Shown here: piece after piece, positions 11,482-22,706 of the stretch
Numbering within the stretch: position 1 is the stretch's first letter
Layout of the letters: the number at the start of each line of letters is the position of its first letter
DNA from: Rana temporaria
Taxonomy: Eukaryota > Chordata > Amphibia > Anura > Ranidae
Length of the DNA: 64,000 bases
Direction of reading: 5' to 3'
NCBI RefSeq assembly: GCF_905171775.1
Contig: NC_053489.1
Span: 143,136,142 to 143,200,141 of the forward strand
Notes under the pieces: model-generated
Seen by the model: the letters and a program-made list of their open reading frames with translations, nothing else
Databases searched by the model: none
Told to the model about the DNA's origin: nothing
Made by a program: the position numbers and the translations under genes

Positions 11482-13044
11482 CAGGGAGTGCAGAATTATT
11501 AGGCAAATGAGTATTTTGACCACATCATCCTCTTTATGCATGTTGTCTTACTCCAAGCTGTATAGGCTCGAAAACCTACTACCAGTTAAGCATATTAGGT
11601 GATGTGCATCTCTGTAATGAGAAGTTGTGTGGTCTAATGACATCAACACCCTATATCAGGTGTGCATAATTATTAGTCAACTTCCTTTCCTTTGGCAAAA
11701 TGGGTCAAAAGAAGGACTTGACAGGCTCAGAAAAGTCAAAAATAGTGAGATATCTTGCAGAGGGATGCAGCACTCTTAAAATTGCAAAGCTTCTGAAGCG
11801 TGATCATTGAACAATCAAGCGTTTCATTCAAAATAGTCAACAGGGTCGCAAGAAGCGTGTGGAAAAACCAAGGCGCAAAATAACTGCCCATGAACTGAGA
11901 AAAGTCAAGCGTGCAGCTGCCAAGATGCCACTTGCCACCAGTTTGGCCATATTTCAGAGCTGCACCATCACTGGAGCGCCCAAAAGCACAAGGTGTGCAA
12001 TACTCAGAGACATGGCCAAGGTAAGAAAGGCTGAAAGACGACCACCACTGAACAAGACACACAAGCTGAAACGTCAAGACTGTGTCAAGAAATATCTCAA
12101 GACTGATTTTTCTAAGGTTTTATGGACTGATGAAATGAGAGTGAGTCTTGATGGGCCAGATGGATGGGCCCGTGGCTGGATTGGTAAAGGGCAGAGAGCT
12201 CCAGTCCGACTCAGACGCCAGCAAGGTGGAGGTGGAGTACTGGTTTGGGCTGGTATCATCAAAGATGAGCTTGTGGGGCCTTTTCGGGTTGAGGATGGAG
12301 TCAAGCTCAACTCCCAGTCCTACTGCCAGTTTCTGGAAGACACCTTCTTCAAGCAGTGGTACAGGAAGAAGTCTGCATCCTTCAAGAAAAACATGAATTT
12401 CATGCAGGACAATGCTCCATCACACGCGTCCAAGTACTCCACAGCGTGGCTGGCAAGAAAGGGTATAAAAGAAGAAAAACTAATGACATGGCCTCCTTGT
12501 TCACCTGATCTGAACCCCATTGAGAACCTGTGGTACATCATCAAATGTGAGATTTACAAGGAGGGAAAACAGTACACCTCTCTGAACAGTGTCTGGGAGG
12601 CTGCGGTTGCTGCTGCACGCAATGTTGATGGTGAACAGATCAAAACACTGACAGAATCCATGGATGGCAGGCTTTTGAGTGTCCTTGCAAAGAAAGGTGG
12701 CTATATTGGTCACTGATTTGTTTTTGTTTTGTTTTTGAATGTCAGAAATGTATATTTGTGAATGTTGAGATGTTATATTGGTTTCACTGGTAAAAATAAA
12801 TAATTGAAATGGGTATATATTTGTTTTTTGTTAAGTTGCCTAATAATTATGCACAGTAATAGTCACCTGCACACACAGATATCCCCCTAAAATAGCTAAA
12901 ACTAAAAACAAACTAAAAACTACTTCCAAAAATATTCAGCTTTGATATTAATGAGTTTTTTGGGTTCATTGAGAACATGGTTGTTGTTCAATAATAAAAT
13001 TAATCCTCAAAAATACAACTTGCCTAATAATTCTGCACTCCCTG
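11482..13044 (+). mobile_element. Tc1/mariner element, DD37E by count, 1563 bp
   Basis: Terminal repeats begin CAGGGAGTGCAGAATTATTA and are complementary at the right end (TAATTCTGCACTCCCTG). TA lies on both sides (11480-11481 and 13045-13046), inside AT microsatellites of the host hAT element. A nearly complete transposase occupies the middle. Both TIRs are intact. Confidence 0.95.
11700..12716 (+). pseudogene. Tc1/mariner transposase with a single in-frame stop
   Basis: The frame opens at ATG 11700 (MGQKKDLTGSEKSKIV), runs through a helix-turn-helix start, meets TGA at codon 37 (11808-11810), then stays open for 302 codons to TGA 12714. Catalytic residues are all present: Asp in LWTDEMRV, Asp in FMQDNAPSH and Glu in SPDLNPIENLWY. 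I count 37 residues between the last two, so DD37E. The stop falls in RDH-stop-TIKRF, where an Arg CGA codon would be expected. A CpG C-to-T change is the simplest explanation (inference). Reinitiation at ATG 11859 would lose the DNA-binding region. Confidence 0.88.
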
Positions 13045-13071
13045 TATATATATATATATATAATATAAATG

Positions 13072-13092
<21 letters not shown>

Positions 13093-13105
<13 letters not shown>

Positions 13106-13209
13106 AGGACCCAGAGGTCCCCAGGGCCCCGGATGGCAACCCCCCTTTTTTTTTATAAAAACATTTTTTTTTATAATATTTTATTTCTTTTTTTTATTTT
13201 TATTTCTTT

Positions 13210-13272
<63 letters not shown>

Positions 13273-13720
13273 ATTAAAGGGCTCAGAGGTCCCCAGGGCC
13301 CCATGTGGCAAACACCCTTTATTTTTTTTATAAATGTTTATTTTTTATTTATTTTTTATTAAAGGGCCCAGAGGTCCCCAGGGCCCTGGATGGCAACCCC
13401 CCTTTTTTTTTATAAATGTTTCTTTTTTATATATATATTTTTATTTTTTATTAAAGGGCTAAGAGGTCCCGGATGGCAACCCCCTTTTTTTTGTAATTTA
13501 TTTTTATTAAAAAAAAATATTAAAGGGCCCAGAGGTCCCCAGGGCCCCAGATGACAACCCCCTTTTTAAAATATATTTTTTATATATATTTTTTATTTCT
13601 TTTTTTTCTTTTTATTAAAGGGCCCAGAGGTCCCCAGGGCCCCCGGATGGCTACACCCCTTTTTTTATTTATATTTTTCTTTATTTCTTTCTTTATTTCT
13701 TTTTTTGTAAAGGGCCCCCC
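13093..13720. repeat. Degenerate ~70-150 bp tandem array inside hAT element
   Basis: Six or seven units each contain AAAGGGCCCAGAGGTCCCCA, then GGGCCCCGGATGGCAACCCC, then CCTTTTTTTTATAAA and a variable AT-rich tail. One tail holds an (AT)n run (13217-13270). The alternation of GC-rich and pure AT blocks suggests expansion by slippage. A similar array in reverse orientation is in the hAT at 55060-56813. Confidence 0.8.
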
Positions 13721-14185
13721 GCTTCTAAATTCGCGGCAGCCCCCCCTGCTTCTCAATTTCAGGCGGCAGCACCCCCCCATCCCGGTTCTCTGCTCCAGGG
13801 GGCCCATGCCTGAAGCTGTGTAAGTGGCCCCATAATTCCTGATGGCGGCCCTGCCACCCGTTAAGCCCCTGTGTTGCCCACAAATCAGGCTGAAAATCAT
13901 CAGCGGCACGCAGCCAGTGACAGTACTGCTTCCCTTCCCAGTGTTTTAAAATGTACAGCACCCCTGGCTTCCCTTTAGACGTGCACTTCTCCCTTCCTGC
14001 CACTGGGTGCTGCTTGTATATAAAAGTGAATTAGAATGTGATTTTATAACATCCCCAGTTTTCTCTTCCCGAGGCTGACTTCTTCATGTCCTGCTCCTCA
14101 AGGTATGTCACTGTTTGCTGATCTATATTGTAAATAGAAGTTTTCTGTAGAGTGTGCCCAAAGTCTTTATAATATTTGATGATTC

Positions 14186-14351
14186 ACTGCAGGTCTGGTC
14201 AGTGTTTTAAAAAGTTCCTCTATTTTACACATGGCATGGCATGGGGGTCACAGCACCGTCTGTCCATTCTGCTTTAGCACCATGGGACCCCATGCCATGC
14301 CATGTGTAAAATAGAGGAACTCTTTAAATCACAGACCAGACCTGCAGTCCA
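14186..14351. repeat. Inverted repeat, ~65-bp arms
   Basis: The left arm starts CACTGCAGGTCTGGTC and ends GGCATGGCATGGGGGTC. The right arm (14284-14351) is its near-perfect complement, with a ~30-bp loop. It lies inside the hAT element, so it may be a nested hairpin insertion or part of that family. Confidence 0.8.
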
Positions 14352-14704
14352 GGCTGAGTAAGGCCTCAGAGCACATGGCATTACTGTCTGTATTTAACTG
14401 CTTGATGGGCTTATTTTGGGCCTGGCTGGTTCACATGTATGTGTTTTGGAGGCCCACATTTGCGCAGGCACAGCAGCCCATTCATTTGAATGGGCCGCCA
14501 TGCCTGCGTTTCCTGCAAAGAAAAGCGAATGCCTCATGTAATAGGCTGCACACACGGCACGCCTATGCCCATCAAGCACTGAAATACAGCACTGTCTGTC
14601 CATTCTGCTGTCTGCTGTGACTTATCTGCAGTTCCCGCACTGTCAAACTTGCTGCATTTTTAGACGTTTAGGTCACGCTTTTAAAAACACAGTGCGTTTG
14701 TGTG

Positions 14705-14762
14705 TGCAAGAACTGCAGGTAAGTAGCATGGTGCAAGAACTGCAGGTAAGTAGCATGGTGCA
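14705..14762. repeat. 27-bp direct duplication
   Basis: Two adjacent identical copies of a 27-bp unit beginning GTGCAAGAACTGCAGG and ending AAGTAGCATG. Confidence 0.8.
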
Positions 14763-14994
14763 AAAGCAGAATGGATTTCAAGGCAACTGGATTTTTAAAA
14801 CACTGAATGCACCTTTTTTCTGCAGGAAACAAAGGCATGGCAGCCCATTCAAATCAATAGGTTGCTGTACCTGCACAAATGAGGACCGCCAAAACATACA
14901 TGTGAACCAGCCAGGCCCAAAATAAGCTGGAGGGGGGCCCAAAAAAATGTTTGCCCAGGGCCCAAACCATATTAAAGACGGCCCTGATCATAAC

Positions 14995-15552
14995 ACTTTC
15001 TTTTTTCTTTATGGCAGAGTTGCTTTATGTCTGTGGACGACGACATTGCTTGGTACCCAGATTGAAAGGACTATGACTATATAAGATAAACAACTTTAAA
15101 ACCTCACAGCACCTGTTCTTACTTTCAACAGAAGCACTTGGCACAAAAATCGAAATTCATTTTCACAGCTTCTAAATGGGCGTCTATTTTTCAGAAAATC
15201 AATCTATCTCTCAATAGTGTTAAGCAAGTGCCCAGTAAATAACAAAAGCAAACATACAGCCAAAGCAATATTCTGATTTTGAAACTTCATCACCACATGG
15301 AAAGTTTCTAAAACAGCTCATAGTGGCCTCAGACTTTACTAAACTGACTATAAAACAACCAACTACTTTTTAAAGATGTAAAATGTAGGTGCAATGACTT
15401 CATCAATCTGTGTATGGATTTTTGTTCAACTGTCAAACATTTGTCTTTTAGATTCTTGGCAAGAGGCTGGGTTCACACCTTTTAACGTAACATAAACATG
15501 AGCTAAAATGGTGTTTCCAAGAATATCTGGAGTAAAGAATAACTTCACATAG
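14995..15552. other. Unassigned, no features seen
   Basis: No coding or repeat-end signal that I can support. Confidence 0.4.
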
Positions 15553-15555
15553 TAT

Positions 15556-16231
15556 GGCCCGGATTCACAAAGCACTTGCGCCGACGTATCTCCAGATACG
15601 CCACGTAAGTGCAAATATGCGCCGTCGTATCTATGCGCCGGACTCAGAAACTAAGATACGCCTGAAAATAGGCTTCATCCGACCGACGTAACTTGCCTAC
15701 GCCGGCGTAGAGTGGGCGCATATTTACGCTGGACGTATTTGGCTCTCCCATTGATTTTCTATTTACATATGCAAATAAGGGAGATACGCCGATTCACGAA
15801 CGTACGTACGTCCGACGCAGTGCGCGTAAAGTCATACATCCGGCGTAAAGTTATGCCCCATAAAGGAGGACGTGAATATGACTAGGCGTAGGTTACGTTT
15901 ACGCCATAGGCAGTGATCCGACGTATTTAAGGCAGTTGTTCCGACGTGATTGTGAGCATGCGCACTGAGATGCGCCCACGGGACGGCGCATGCGCCGTTC
16001 GTTATACGTATCTGTCTGGCGCTCGGCCCATCATTTGCATGGGGTCACACCTCATTTGCATGGCTCACGCCCACTTCCACCTACGCCAGCTTACGCCTGA
16101 GAAACCCAGCACAGATTTGGGGGGAAGTGCTTTGTGAATTCAGTGCTTGCCTCTCTGCGCTGCGTCGGCGTAGCGTAAAGGAGATACGCTACGACGGCAT
16201 AAATATGCGCCAGTGTCTGTGAATCCGGGCC
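15556..16231. mobile_element. CpG-rich hairpin MITE (GGCCCGGATTCAC ends)
   Basis: Terminal inverted repeats GGCCCGGATTCACAAAG and GTGAATCCGGGCC are flanked by TAT on both sides, so the target is TA or TAT. The body is dense in GATACGCCG/TACGCCGTCGTA palindromes. Related copies at 32653-33345 and 35878-36323 share the ATTCAC ends and the CGTA-rich body. No coding capacity. Confidence 0.82.
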
Positions 16232-16909
16232 TATCTGTCTACATTGCAGTTGTAATTTTCTTTTGAGGTGAGTTATTTTATTGATTTTCTTTTTTAGCTT
16301 TTCTGCCAGCCCTCCTAGATGGGAGCAATTAAATGCCACTAACATCAAGTCCAAAGAATACTGTGCATTCATTTGCCTGCTTCTAGACAAGATTCCTTCC
16401 TGTTTTAGGGCCACAGTGCCTTGAAAAATTATTCATACCCTTTGAAATTTTCCACATTTTGTCATGTTATAACCAAAAATGTATTTTATTGGGATTTAAT
16501 GTGATAGACCAACACATAGTAGCACATAATTGTGAAATAGAAGGAAAATGATAAATGGTTTTCATAATTGTTTACAAATAAATAGCTAAAAAGTGTGGTG
16601 TGCATTTGTATTAAGCCCCTCTGAGTCAATACTTTGTAGAGCCACCTTTTGCTGCAATTACAGCTGCAAGTTTTTTTTTTTTCACTAGAGAGTGAAATTT
16701 TTGCCCATTCTTCTTTGAAAAATAGCTCAAGCTCTGTCAGAGATGAAGAGCGTTTGTGAGCAATTTTCAAGTCTTGCCACAGATTCTCAATTGGATTTAG
16801 GTCTGGATATGCTTTGATCCAAACCATTCCATTGTAGTTCTGGCTGTATGTTTAGGGTCGTTATCCTGCTGTAAGGTGAACCTAATCTCCAGTCTTTTTC
16901 AGACTCAGA

Positions 16910-17518
16910 GGCCCTGTACACACAAGCAGACATGTCCGATGAAAACGGTCCGCGGACCGTTTCATCGGACATGTCTGCTGGGAGCATTTGGTCTGATGTG
17001 TGTACACACCATCAGACCAAATTCCCCGCGGACAGAAAACGCGGTGACGTGGCAGCGACCATGACGCGGCGACGTGCGCGAACCAGGATAGGATGAAGGA
17101 AAAAAAGCTGGGACAGCCGCACTCCAAAAAAACTCCTCCTTTAATTAAAAATCACAAAATACATGCCACAGCAAAAAACAGCACAACAAAAGAAAAGCTG
17201 ACGTTTCGCACTATGCCTTAGTGCTTCTTCATAGCTGCGCGAACCAGGAAGTTCAATGCTTCCACGAATGCGTCGAATCACTTTGAGGCATGCGGGGGAT
17301 TTCGGTCCGATGGTTAGGTGTACTAACCATCGGACATGTCCGACGGACAGGTTTCCACTGGACAAGTTTCTCAGCATGCTAAGAAACTTTTGTCCACTGG
17401 AAACCTGTCCGCTAGGCCGGAAAACTGTCCGCTAGGCCCTACACACGGTCGGACATGTCCGCGGAAACTGGTCCGCGGACCAGTTTCTGCGGACATGTTC
17501 GATCGTGTGTACAAGGCC
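16910..17518. mobile_element. PIF/Harbinger MITE with a nested retroposon
   Basis: Starts GGCCCTGTACACACAAGCAG and ends CGATCGTGTGTACAAGGCC. The right target copy is TAA (17519-17521); the left one is mutated (AGA). The uninterrupted Tc1 copy reads CTCTAACAGG here (45954-45963), so the target was TAA. Inner motifs such as GTCCGCGGAC and CGGACATGTC are shared with the autonomous Harbinger element at 20505-29076. Confidence 0.85.
17089..17235 (-). mobile_element. Short non-coding retroposon, 14-bp target duplication
   Basis: Bounded by the perfect direct repeat TGCGCGAACCAGGA (17075-17088 and 17236-17249). On the minus strand it reads GAAGAAGCACTAAGGCATAG, TGCGAAACGTCAGC, TTAATTAAAG and TTTTTTTGGAGTGCGGCTGT. 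These blocks are in the same order as in the 8820-9110 copy, which is longer at both ends. The duplication proves a separate insertion into the MITE. Confidence 0.8.
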
Positions 17519-17669
17519 TAACAGGTTTTCTTCTAAGATTGACCTGTATTTTGCTCCATCCATCTTCCCATTAACTCTGACCAGCTTCCCTGTCCCTGCT
17601 GAAGAAAAGCATCCCCACAACATGATGCTGCCATCACCATGTTTCACAGTGGGAATAGTGTGTTCAGGG

Positions 17670-18662
17670 CAGTAGCATCACTAGGGTTGGTGTCATCTGG
17701 TGCGGTAAAACATGGTGTCACCCCCCAACCCCCCTATTTTCAGGCTTGCAGCCCAGTGTTGGAGCTTGTTAGGACCCGTTGCATGGGTCAATAAGGCCTG
17801 CAGGCAGTATTAGAGCTAGAGGATAGCAGGTTAGGCCATTCATAATGGTGCAGTCCCTAGGATCAGTAATGGATAATGGCCGACACTTACCAGACCAATC
17901 GAAACAGCAGCAGTGATCCCTTTGGGCTGGACGTTCGCTCACTCTGGGTTGCCCAGGGAAACTCTGGTCAGTAATGTAGCATGTCTGTACCCTGGCAGTG
18001 GCTCAGTCTTTCTCTCTCTGGTGGTGCCAGGCAGTGTGGCTCTCTCTCTGGTGGGGCTCCCTCTCTGGTGGCGCCTTCGCAGTGTGGCTCTCTCTCTGGT
18101 GACGCTGGGCAGTGTGGCTCCCTCTCTGGTGGCACTGGGCAGTATGGCTCTCTTTGGTGGCGCTGGGCAGTGTGGCTCTCTTTTTGGCTTATCCCAGTAC
18201 AGTCTTCTCCTTCTTTTTCCTGGCTCCTGTAGCTGCTTCACTCCACTCACTACCTCAGCTTGGTTCTCTCTTCCCCCAGCAGAGTGTATGCTGGGGGCTG
18301 TAGCCTGCTCCCTGTGGAGAACAATCAGGCTGCCAATTTTCCAGGACTACATATCCCATGATGCTTCCCTTGTTTCATCTGATTTGCCCTCCGCTGTGGC
18401 CAATGGGGAAGGAAAAAGTGCAGGCAGGAAGCTCTCTCTTCTCCCGTGCTCCTGAAGGAGAAAGGGGGGACAAGCAGGGAAAACATTCTTACAGCCCGCC
18501 CCGCAGCTCGTCTCTCCCTGTCACATCGCCGCTACTGCGAGTGCTCTTCAGATGAGCAGCCGCCCATTATCACTGCTTTAGTTATGTGGAGGGGAGGCTT
18601 GACAGAACCCAGTACGTATCACCTGGGTGCGGCCCCCCGCACCCCCCATAGTGACGTCACTG
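17670..18662. mobile_element. Non-autonomous hAT element, 993 bp
   Basis: Ends CAGTAGCATCACTAG and TAGTGACGTCACTG. The 8-bp flanks GTTCAGGG (17662-17669) and GTTCAGTG (18663-18670) match at seven positions. The second Tc1 copy reads straight through the site (GTGTTCAGGGTGATGTGCAG). A ~37-bp repeat occupies the middle. No transposase. Confidence 0.85.
17985..18190. repeat. ~37-bp tandem repeat in hAT element
   Basis: Four to five degenerate units of GCAGTGTGGCTCTCTC followed by TCTGGTGGCGCTGG. The repeat keeps long open frames in several phases; these are not genes. Confidence 0.75.
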
Positions 18663-18809
18663 GTTCAGTGTTAGTTTTCCACCACACATAGCGTTTTGCT
18701 TTTAGGCCAACAAAGTTCAATTTTAGTCTCATCTGACCAGAGCACCTTCTTCCACATGTTTGCTGTGTCCCCCACATGGCTTCTCGCAAACTGCAAACAG
18801 GACTTCTAA

Positions 18810-19080
18810 GGCCCCGTACACACGACCAGTTTCCTCGGCAGAATTCAGCTTCCGACCGAGTTTCTGGCTGAATTCTGCCGAGGAAACTGGCCGTGTGTAC
18901 ACTTTCGGCCGAGGAAGCCGACGAGGACCTCGGCGAGGAAATAGAGAACATGTTCTCTATTTCCTCGTTGTTCTATGGGAGCTCTCCTCCCGCCGAGGTC
19001 CTCGGCGGCTTCAGGGCTGAACTGGCCGAGGAACTCGACGTGTTTGGCACGTCGAGTTCCTCGGCCGTGTGTACGAGGCC
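18810..19080. mobile_element. PIF/Harbinger-type MITE, 271 bp
   Basis: Ends GGCCCCGTACACACGACCAG and GTGTGTACGAGGCC, flanked by TAA (18807-18809) and TTA (19081-19083). Inner palindromes are built on TTCCTCGGC. The empty site in the other Tc1 copy is GACTTCCTATGGCTTT. Confidence 0.88.
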
Positions 19081-20083
19081 TTATGGCTTTCTTTCAACAA
19101 TGGCTTTCTTCTTGCCACTCTTCCATATAGGCCAGATTTGTGGAGTGCATGACTAATAGTTGTCTTGTTGACAGATTCTCCCACCTGAGCTGTGGATCTC
19201 TGCAGCTCCTCGAGAGTTACCATGGGCCTCTTGGCTGCTTCTCTGATTAATTCCCTCCCTGACAGTTTAGGTGGACGGTCATGTCTTGGTAGGTTAACAG
19301 TTGTGCCATATTTTCATTTTTGGATGATGAATTGAACAGTGCTCCATGAGATGTTCAAAGCTTAGGATATTTTTTACAACCTAACCCTGCTTTAAACCTC
19401 TCCACATCTCTATCCCTGACCTGTCTGGTGTGTTCATGATGCTGTTTGTTCACTAAGGTTCTTTAACAAACCTCCGAGGGCTTCACAGAACAGCTGTGTT
19501 TATACTGAGATTAAATTACACACAGTGGACTCTATATATTAATTAGGTGACTTCTGAAGGCATATGGTTCCACTAGATTTTAGTTAGAGGTATCAGAGTA
19601 AAGGGGGCTGAATACAAATGCATGCCACACAGATATTTATTTGTGAAAACCATTTATCCTTTTCCTTCCCCTTCACAGTTATGTGCCACTTTGTGTTGGT
19701 CTATCACATAAAATCCCAATAAAATCCATTTACGTTTTTGGTTGTAAAATGACAAAATGTGGAAAATGTCAAGGGGTATGAATACTTTTTCAAGGCACTG
19801 TATATGTAACATAGGACACCAGTGGGCATCAAACTAAGAATGAACAACACAAAACTGCAACATTTACAAAATCGAATACTTTTCAGTATTATTTGGATTC
19901 TTGTGGTTAAAGCATATCTAAATCGAAAAACAGAAATGCAATACAGTAGAACCATGTTTTGAGAGTAACTTAGTTTTTGAGCGTTTTGCAAGGCAAGCAA
20001 AATGTTTTAATACATTTTGCCTTGATATAAGAGTAGCGTCATGTCACAACTGAGTATAAAAAAGAAGAGAGGAGCCTCTAAGT

Positions 20084-20437
20084 CAAGAGTGTCAAACTCA
20101 ATTTCATCGTGGGCCGCATCAGCATTATGATTGCCCTCCAAAGGGCCAGTTGTATCTGTAAGAATAGATGTCAAGCGCATCCCCTCCCCTTACATTAGAT
20201 GTCAAGAGCCACCCCACTGTCAGAAGTTGAGTCTCCCACTCTCCCTTACATCACAGTGCACCCCCCTTATCTTATGCTGCTGCTGGGAAGAAGTTGGATG
20301 CATTGCTTGAAAGCAGAAAGTAAGGGTCTGGAGGAGCACCTGAGGAGGGCTGGAGCTCTCTGGCACAGCAGGAGAGGTGCGAGGGCCACATGAAATGGAA
20401 CGGAATCGGCCCACGGGCCTTGTGTTTGACACCTGTG
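20084..20437. mobile_element. Non-autonomous hAT MITE, ~354 bp
   Basis: Ends CAAGAGTGTCAAACTCA and TGTGTTTGACACCTGTG. The flanks CTCTAAGT (20076-20083) and CTCTAAGA (20438-20445) match at seven of eight positions. The interior begins ATTTCATCGTGGGCCGCATC, a common hAT MITE sequence. No coding capacity. Confidence 0.87.
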
Positions 20438-20991
20438 CTCTAAGAGTAGAAATATGGTTACATTTAATGAAGGTACAACATTTAGAAACGTATTGCTACA
20501 CTTAGGCCAAGTACTCACGACCAAACATGTTCGCTCGAAATGTCCGACGGGCTGTTTCCGGCGTACAAGGCTGTTTTTTCATTTGGCCCGCTGGCTTGTA
20601 CACACCAGCGGACGATATTTCCCTGCGGACCTGAACGCGTGCACGTAATCCACGTTTGACGTCACTATAAAGGGAAAGGCCAAAGTCAATGGCGACGCCC
20701 TCTGTTCCGCTTTTGCTAGTTACGGCTTTGCTCGTGTTAGTGAAGGTTTGGTTAGAGCTGATTCGCGCTTCTCGGTCTCCAGGCTTTAGCAGGTAGTATT
20801 TTCTCGTTCAGTGCGTGTGCTTGTGGGTACGTAGTTGGCATTCGGGTACAGGCGTGCAGTTCGTTCTGCTTTGCAGATTCGTACTGTGCGTTCGTATCTG
20901 TGTGTCGTGCGTTCTTTGCAGGTACCGCTGGATTTGATTGTGCTTTCTGTTGGAGTGTGTTCTTGACTGACCAGCCGGCCGGTTTGAAGCC

Positions 20992-22706
20992 ATGATGGAG
21001 CAGCAGCGTCAATTTTCGCGAGTTGGTGCTGTTTATGGGATGGCTGCTGGATATGTTCATTATTCCAGTACTTTGGCCAGAAACAGGGGGCGGAGGCGTT
21101 TCTGGACCAAGAATTGGTTGCGCCAGCGTGACCAGTTCTCTCATATGCCTCTGCTTAGGGAAATCCAGGAGAATAATCCTAATGACTATAGGAATTTTCT
21201 CCGCATGACGGACCCCGTATTCAACAGTCTGCTGGAACTTCTGTCCCCCTATATCACGAGGCAGGACACTGTGATGCGCCAAGCCATCACGGCCGAGCAG
21301 AGGCTTATTGCCACGTTGCGGTACCTGGCGACTGGGAGGAGCCTGCAGGACCTCAAGTTCTTGACAGGCATCTCTCCGCAGGCGCTTGGGGTCATCATAC
21401 CGGACACGTGTGCTGCCATCATTAAAGTTATGCACGAGGAGTATATGAAGGTAAGTTTCCTCATTTTAACCTCACAATGTGTCTTTAATAATGTGGCAAA
21501 CTAACTTTTTATTTTATTTCCCAGATATGCTGTGTGTTTAACTAACGTTCCCTTTTCTCCCTATGCATGTTGATATCAGCTTTTACATGTTCTTTTTATT
21601 TTGGCCTACCTGCATATTTTTATTTAACCCAATATTAACCTGTCCAGCATGCTATCTTCGGGCCAACCCCCACCTTGCCACTTTTTTTTTTTTTTTTTTT
21701 TTTTTTCTAAAAACTGTTTAAACCCCCCCCCCCCCCCCCCTTCAAAGTGTTTTTGTCCCCATCAGAGGGCTGTGGAGTCTCTTATTAATTAAGTGGGCCT
21801 ATATATTTGTGGCCCGAAATTCTCCCTTCATAATTTGTAAATGCTATTTTAAAAATGTAAAGTTGCACAAGGATGCTTGTAGGATTATGTTTGCAATGTT
21901 TATGTGCCAAAGTACTAAATCTCTTTTTTTGTTTGTCCCCACAGCTACCCTCCACACCACAGGAATGGCAGTCTGTGGCTTCCCAATTTGCCGAGCGGTG
22001 GGATTTTCCTAACTGCGGTGGAGCAATAGATGGGAAACACGTCCGCATTGTGCCCCCACCCCACTCGGGGTCCTACTATTATAATTACAAGGGTTATCAT
22101 AGTATCGTGTTGATGGCGGTGGTGTCGGCACAGTATGAGTTTCTATATGTGGACGTGGGGAAGAACGGCCGGATGTCAGATGGGGGAGTGTTCGCACGGA
22201 CTGATTTCTATGATCGTCTCCAAACTGGTGGTCTGGCATTGCCACCAGATGAAGATAATGTGGAAGGACTTCCGTTTGTGTTCCTAGCGGACGAGGCATT
22301 CGGCCTTGGACCTCACCTAATGCGGCCTTTTCCCCAGAGGACCCTCACCTCAGAGAGGAGTGTGTTTAATTTTCGGTTGTCCAGGGCTCGGAGGGTAGTC
22401 GAGAATGCCTTTGGGATCCTCAGCAACCGGTTCCGCCTGTTCCTGACATCGATACATTTGGCGGAATATAAATTGAACACCATTATATTTGCCTGCTGCA
22501 TTTTGCACAATTTTCTACGCAGGCACTCCCAGACGTACCTAGCCTCCATGGGCTCTGAGGCAGGACTACCCTCAGAGAACATTCCTGGCCTGGACACTGG
22601 TCGCGCTGGCTTGGCCCCCCAATCTGCTCGTGAGGTACGCGACAAATATGTTGAGTACTTCATGGGTCGGGGGGCCATTGCTATGCCAGATCATATTTCT
22701 TTCTAA
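20992..22706 (+). CDS. Harbinger (PIF) DDE transposase, two exons
   Basis: A nuclease of the DDE_Tnp_4 (HARBI1-like) family that would cut and join the transposon ends. Exon 1 is 20992-21450 and exon 2 is 21945-22706, joined through a GT-AG intron (AAG/GTAAGT; CCCCACAG/CTACC) in phase 0, giving 406 residues. That is slightly longer than HARBI1. The N-terminal half is helical (FLRMTDPVFNSLLELLSP; LRYLATGRSLQDLKFLTGIS). Catalytic candidates are Asp in GGAIDGKHV, Asp in FVFLADEAFGL and Glu in VVENAFGILSNRF. The intron contains T25 and C18 homopolymers. A TATA-like CACTATAAAGGG lies upstream (~20660) and AATAAA follows the stop at 22741. The start at the first of two Met codons is the longest option. 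No defects seen; activity is inferred, not shown. Confidence 0.92.

Larger units (their letters stand above)
11165..14986. mobile_element. hAT element hosting a Tc1/mariner element
   Basis: Ends CAGGGCTGTCTTTA and TAAAGACGGCCCTG, bounded by a perfect 8-bp duplication ATCATAAC (11157-11164 and 14987-14994), diagnostic of hAT. After subtracting the nested Tc1/mariner (11482-13044) it is about 2.3 kb. It contains no transposase. Its centre is a degenerate tandem array (13093-13720), followed by a 65-bp-armed hairpin (14186-14351) and a 27-bp duplication. A relative with a similar array is at 55060-56813. Confidence 0.9.
16680..19330 (-). pseudogene. Tc1 transposase remnant in separated blocks
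   Basis: Reading the minus strand from right to left, the blocks are: a helix-turn-helix segment MVTLEELQRSTAQVGESVNK (19223 down), a block around 18780-18717 (SLREAMWGTQQTCGRR, QMRLKLNFVGLKAKR), GSIMLWGCFSSAGTGKLVRV (17640 down), and YPDLNPIENLWQDLKIAHKR with the catalytic Glu (16815 down). Insertions, frameshifts and loss of the second Asp block leave it inactive. Confidence 0.8.
16414..19800 (-). mobile_element. Tc1 element (CAGTGCCTTGAAAA ends) with three nested insertions
   Basis: Ends CAGTGCCTTGAAAAATTATT and TTTTTCAAGGCACTG; the right flank is TA (19801-19802), the left flank has decayed to CA. Its transposase lies on the minus strand in pieces. It has been hit by a Harbinger MITE (16910-17518, itself hit by a retroposon), a hAT element (17670-18662) and another Harbinger MITE (18810-19080). 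A second copy of the same family at 45498-50072 shows the unoccupied sites. Confidence 0.9.

Noticed and set aside
17913..18455. 180-residue plus-strand open frame
   Set aside because: It lies inside a non-autonomous hAT element and is kept open by a CTCTCTGGTGG tandem repeat.
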